This document shows, in pieces, positions 49,668 to 64,000 of a stretch of 64,000 nt of DNA. The notes below the pieces were generated by a model that searched no databases, was not told the DNA's origin, and worked only from the letters and a program-made list of their open reading frames with translations. The DNA is from Ciona intestinalis. Lineage: Eukaryota; Chordata; Ascidiacea; Phlebobranchia; Cionidae. Made by a program: the position numbers and the translations under genes. Positions within the stretch are counted from its first letter, which is position 1. Every line of letters starts with the position of its first letter. Location of the stretch: NCBI RefSeq assembly GCF_000224145.3, contig NC_020169.2, forward strand, positions 540,257-604,256, given 5' to 3'.

Positions 49668-51468
49668 CATCAACATTTTGTCTAAAATAGTTAACGTTTT
49701 AACACGTTGCTTGAAAATAAAAATGTAGTTATATAAAATAAATAATTCGGTGTAAATATTAATTTCCGAACCTTGCTAATTTCTATAGTAACACCTTTCA
49801 CTTCGTCATTTGTCAAGAAAGGTAATTGCGACTCTTTGTGCAAATAAAGAGATCATAGGCTATACTGTTCGCAGTGTTCGAGGTGTTTGTGCTGATCACA
49901 AAAACCTAGAATTTTTTGGACACAAAGTGACCATACAGATGTTTTTCCGTCGAACAGTTGTTTTTGTTCCGTCGAACAGTTGTTTTTAATTATTCTTTGC
50001 ATGACTATGTCCGCATCTATCGCCTAATTCTTCCCAATCTACAATATTTGACTACTGCGATTCAGATTAAAACAACAAGTCATAACAATCTCATATTAAG
50101 ACGCTAACGGCTAGGCTACCGATTTCACTGCTAGAGATCGTTGAACTAGGGCTTAGCGTCTATACTCTATATACTTTAAGAGTGTGAGATTTTGACTCCG
50201 CACAACATACAATTGCCACGGTATCAATTTATTGCAGCGTTTTCTTTAAATGTACGACCGCTTACGTACTCAACCATAAGCAACTGATATAATTCTTAAG
50301 CTATAAAAGGCAACGTCACGCTCACGCAATTATCCAATCAACGGCACCACGCAAAACACAGGAATGTTACAGTAATGGAAAACCAAGGAATGCGCCATTG
50401 GCAATTAACACACGCTGTGTAACTTAACTTACACATGGAATAAAACATAAAACATGCTCGGAATAAAACAAATACGTGACATTATGGTCTACTTAATACA
50501 GTAGGCCATGGTGACATAAATATAATAATCCGTTACACTATTATAACTTTAAGTGGAATACATTAAAGCAACATCTCTTGTCTTATTGGTCACAATTAAA
50601 ACCTACCACGACAACAATGTTAAAAAGTGCAAATGGATATTTGCACAACTTCTTTTTTTTTATTTTATAATGAAACGTCGCTATTCATTAAAAAGTATGC
50701 TCTCTTCTTTACTTAAACCACAATGTTTATTCTTATTGGGCACGTAGTGTTCTATTATTTCATGCTTAAAAAAATAGAATCAAAAAGTGAAATGATGCGA
50801 CTGAGCTATAATATAATAAATCTTATGTTTTAGATTTGGTTCAGCATACATTACATTGCAACCTTATAATGTAACATGTCGGATATTTTTTAGAAAAAAA
50901 TATATCTATGTTCTTAGCTTCAGTGCGCTGCTCTGTGTTGTTGTATTTTTTGTATGTATGTATGTCACGGTGTGCGTGTTAGAGTTTTAACTTATGGTAT
51001 CAACTAAAGATGTATGGCCTACAAGACTATAATGATAGAAGAATTACTTCTTTTTTTTGTAAAGAATATATCGAATGGGTGCTAGTGAAGAATCTTCCCC
51101 CCACCTTATTTGCTAACCACTAACCCCTATAACCACTAACCCCCTAACCATCAACACCTAACCCCCTAACCTGGGTGTTAGGGTTAGTGGTTGGAAAATA
51201 AGGGGGGGGGGGATTCTTCACTAGCACCTAATATTTGATTATTTGTGATAAATTTACTGTTCCCCTTGAACTTTTGTTCTTACAAACACGGACTTTTACT
51301 AATGGTATGGATGAGCCATCTTAGTTATAATTAGACATCTTAAACTACCATAACTCTGATCCTTTAATGTTGTAGGAGAGTAGTTTACTTATCTCACTGT
51401 CAATGTTTTCCAGCAACTTAATTTACTTTTTTTTCATCAGAATTTAAATAAAGGCTGCTATACTGGGC
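49668..51468. other. Intergenic stretch before the SMIM4-like/CTR9 unit
   Basis: 1.8 kb without a gene. It contains a two-copy tandem of TTCCGTCGAACAGTTGTTTT at about 49946-49987 and an inverted-repeat element at 51072-51232. The frame at 50553-50747 (+) is not convincing. Confidence 0.6.
51072..51232. mobile_element. Foldback element with CTAACC-rich arms
   Basis: The ends GGTGCTAGTGAAGAATCTTC and GATTCTTCACTAGCACC are inverted repeats. Between them lie CTAACC-type tracts on one arm and GGTTAG-type tracts on the other, so the whole 160 bp can fold back. A degenerate relative sits in USP2 intron 2. Confidence 0.75.
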
Positions 51469-51639
51469 ATGGGAGAAATTCGTGATTGGTGGAGTAATTT
51501 ACCTGGAAGAAAACGTTTATATTACGGCTTCACTTCTTCAGCTGTTGTTTTGATCATTGCACTTGAAATTTATAAACAAAAAAGGTTTTTGTACGACCCA
51601 GAAAAAAAGAAGAAAGTTAAGATTTCCAAGTGGGACTGA
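51469..51639 (+). CDS. Single-span mini-protein, SMIM4/UQCC5-like
   Basis: A 56-residue frame: MGEIRDWWSNLPGRKRL, then one membrane span (YYGFTSSAVVLIIALEIY), then a basic tail (KQKRFLYDPEKKKKVK). The layout (a PGxxR motif before one span, then a basic stretch with xxYD) resembles SMIM4/UQCC5, a small inner-mitochondrial-membrane protein needed for complex III assembly; the identity is thin and this is an inference. A strong acceptor (long T run, then CATCAG at 51435-51440) lies 28 bp upstream and could take a cis-spliced leader or a trans-spliced leader. The stop is only 34 bp before the CTR9 start. Confidence 0.6.
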   Translation: MGEIRDWWSNLPGRKRLYYGFTSSAVVLIIALEIYKQKRFLYDPEKKKKVKISKWD

Positions 51640-51673
51640 ATCTTTGCTGATTTATCCTCCCAATAATAACAAT

Positions 51674-61965
<10,292 letters not shown>

Positions 61966-63182
61966 AATGAATTTGTGTTGAATACTGAATAAAATTTTGA
62001 ATTGTTTTGGAATAAAATACTGCTATGTAATGTGGAGGATTCAAATTATTCGTTTGTTCATAGGCAATTAAAATTCATATAATTTGTAACAAAATGTAGG
62101 GGTCCTCCTTAAACTTAGGTATGCTAGACCAACTAAATATTCATTCCTGCAGGTGCAGTTAAAAAAGGCGATAAGTCTTTTGGTAAATTGACCATTCCAT
62201 GTTCTTTTAGTACACCCGACATGTACAGTTGAACATATAAATAAGAATCTGGTTTATTTTTCCAATGATGTGTAATCCATACATAGCGTGGTGACTTTCA
62301 TTATTTGAAACAACATCACAGTGCATCATATATTGTTAAATTACAAGCTTTTAATCTAATTAATTTACCAGGGTTCATATCAAAAACTAAGCAACAGATA
62401 TAGATATGCAGAAAATATGTCACAAGTTTGATTTATGTACAAGTCAATCTTATTGTGTGTTACAGAAGATATCAAACGTGCAAAAGTTATAAAAAGTGAA
62501 ATCTCACGAGCAGGAAATAATCTATGACGGGCTTAAGGATTTTTCTTTAGATCTGAAAAGGAATATAATGCTTGGTTAATTTCAATAGAGTTATAGAACT
62601 TGTATGGATACAAAGTTGTATGCTCCACTATTGTGAACATGGGTGTCTTGTGGCAAGAGTTACTTGCTCCAACCAAGTGGTCACTAATGGGTTGGCCAAA
62701 TTTTCAATCATTACTTACAAAGTTGGATGCTTAGCAACTCATTGGTGTACAGTAGGTGTATGAAAATAAAAATATGTGATATTTATTTCTTTTAAACTGA
62801 GTTGACTGCTGTAATATGCACATCATGCATGCTTAGATTTTTTGCCATTTCAAACTATAAAGCAATGACAAGTGACACGTGGTTTGAGGCAGCCACTGGC
62901 ATGTTAATAGAATACACACATCTTCAATGGCATTGCGTGTTTAACCTGATATCCTCCATATAGAAGGTGGGTACACCAACAACTATCATACAATGTACCA
63001 CTTCCTTGTTTGTTGTACCACTCATTAAAATACAATGTACCACTTTGTTGTACCACTCATTAAAATCATTAAAACTCTTTTTTTCTTTTCAGCATTATTT
63101 AAGAACATTTTGTTAAATTATGTTCTCCTTTAAACACAAATATTCTAAGCGAGTGTGTGCTTACATCGACCAATGTGTGATG
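61966..63182. other. Gap between convergent CTR9 and CAMTA
   Basis: It holds the CTR9 3' UTR with AATAAA signals at its left and the CAMTA 3' UTR at its right. A two-copy tandem of TTGTACCACTCATTAAAAT sits at about 63012-63066. No gene seen. Confidence 0.6.
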
Positions 63183-64000
63183 CTAACATGTGTACAAGCC
63201 ATTCATGCAAGATGAAATGTTCCTTGCTTGGCTGAGATCCTGTTGGCGAAGTCTGCATGCACAAATCAAAAGCAACGTGAAAATAACACGGGTTAGTATC
63301 AACGCAATAAGTTAAACTTCATGCACGACTCCTTCTTTTGTATAGAAACATAAATAAATCACCAAGAAAACTAAAAAAAACATTCTTTACCAATTGCACA
63401 AAACCAGAATAAGTCCAGATTTTTAACATACAAAAACAAAACCTCTTTCATTAAAATAATTCTTATTAAAAATATTAACAAACTTCAAAAATAATTTACA
63501 AATGCTACTTTCTTGATAAAATTCCACACAGCAACTTAAGTATAAACACATCATGCATGGAAAATAATTAAGATAACTCCACCTGCAATGACAACGTCGT
63601 AGAAATCTTTGGATTTTTTGAGCTGCTTGATGTTGTCGTCTCTTTGTTAAATGACCTCTGCAAAACAACTGTGGTGTAAATAATGAATATTGGGCGCCAT
63701 ATTTCATGCAAGTAATTCATTCAGTTTGTATAGCCATTTCGACAATCTATTGCTCAATAGTGACTACAGGGTTTATTAATTGCTGTAAAGTTAAGTATCT
63801 TGCCCAAGAATATACATGCCTAAAGCCTCAAGCTATAAACCCCTCAAGTTACTTTGCGATGACATTTCACAAAGCTAAATCAACATTATCTTTACCTCAA
63901 AGCATCTTCAATAAGACGAACTGACGGCGGACGTGAGGTACGTTGCCCTCTGTATGTTCGTGCATGTTTGTAACTTCGGTAAAACGACTGAATAAGTATA
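63183..64000 (-). CDS. CAMTA1: Calmodulin-binding transcription activator (CAMTA), C-terminal exons only
   Basis: The gene enters from the right edge. Exons in transcript order: from beyond 64000 to 63896, 63583-63657, 63183-63252. The first reads IQSFYRSYKHARTYRGQR, an IQ-type calmodulin-binding motif. The second reads GHLTKRRQHQAAQKIQRFLR plus RCHCR, matching the conserved end of animal CAMTAs (a KxxDQAARKIxRFLRRC-like block). The last exon is inferred from phase and a good AG; it adds RLRQQDLSQARNISSC and a short end before a TAG. CAMTAs bind DNA through a CG-1 domain and are tuned by calmodulin; those parts lie outside the window. Assignment rests on about 60 residues, so other IQ proteins are possible but less likely. 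Confidence 0.72.

Overview
The window looks like nuclear DNA of a tunicate, most likely a Ciona species. It is AT-rich, has many small exons with short introns, and carries chordate genes (connexin, PROX, CAMTA, RANGAP1 with its SUMO-site tail). It also holds many copies of short inverted-repeat (MITE-type) elements. The species is inferred; nothing in the window proves it. I saw no LTR retrovirus-like, Polinton-like or other virus-derived element, no CRISPR array and no convincing tRNA or rRNA gene.

Layout. 140-7207 (+): a prospero/PROX homeobox gene (here Prox-A). 8678-16166 (+): a USP2-type ubiquitin protease. 18012-22304 (-): a second, more divergent prospero gene (Prox-B), so the two PROX paralogues flank USP2 in opposite orientation. 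23506-26973 (-): RANGAP1. 30160-32782 (+): a six-exon connexin. 33294-37025 (-): a PLP-dependent fold-type I aminotransferase. 39885-40970 and 44002-45187 (-): two near-identical genes for small precursors with a signal peptide, a very basic segment and an acidic tail, resembling antimicrobial peptide precursors; they lie in a tandem segmental duplication of about 2.5 kb. 46956-49667 (+): a phytanoyl-CoA dioxygenase family protein. 51469-51639 (+): a tiny single-span membrane protein (SMIM4/UQCC5-like), followed 34 bp later by CTR9 (51674-61965, +), a PAF1-complex TPR protein with 25 coding exons. 63183-64000 (-): the last exons of a CAMTA gene running in from the right edge.

Most notable results. 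(1) Both PROX paralogues carry, just before the homeodomain, an intron with textbook minor-spliceosome (U12) AT-AC signals; ordinary GT-AG exon modelling fails there, and the AT-AC model gives perfect phase in both. (2) The basic-peptide precursor pair lies in a tandem duplication whose edges contain a MITE-like repeat. (3) Several MITE families share one terminal motif, and very short palindromes (23-44 bp) appear inserted with 7-8 bp target duplications; for one the empty site is present in the same window. (4) CTR9 lacks one base in exon 4 of an otherwise perfect 25-exon model. (5) CTR9 sits 34 bp behind a mini-gene with no AG between the two, suggesting a two-gene transcription unit.

The genes are mostly unrelated housekeeping or developmental genes: chromatin/transcription (CTR9, CAMTA, PROX), nuclear transport (RANGAP1), ubiquitin editing (USP2), gap junctions, metabolism and probable immunity. 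Exon ends were read by eye from splice signals and phase, so single-base errors in coordinates are possible.
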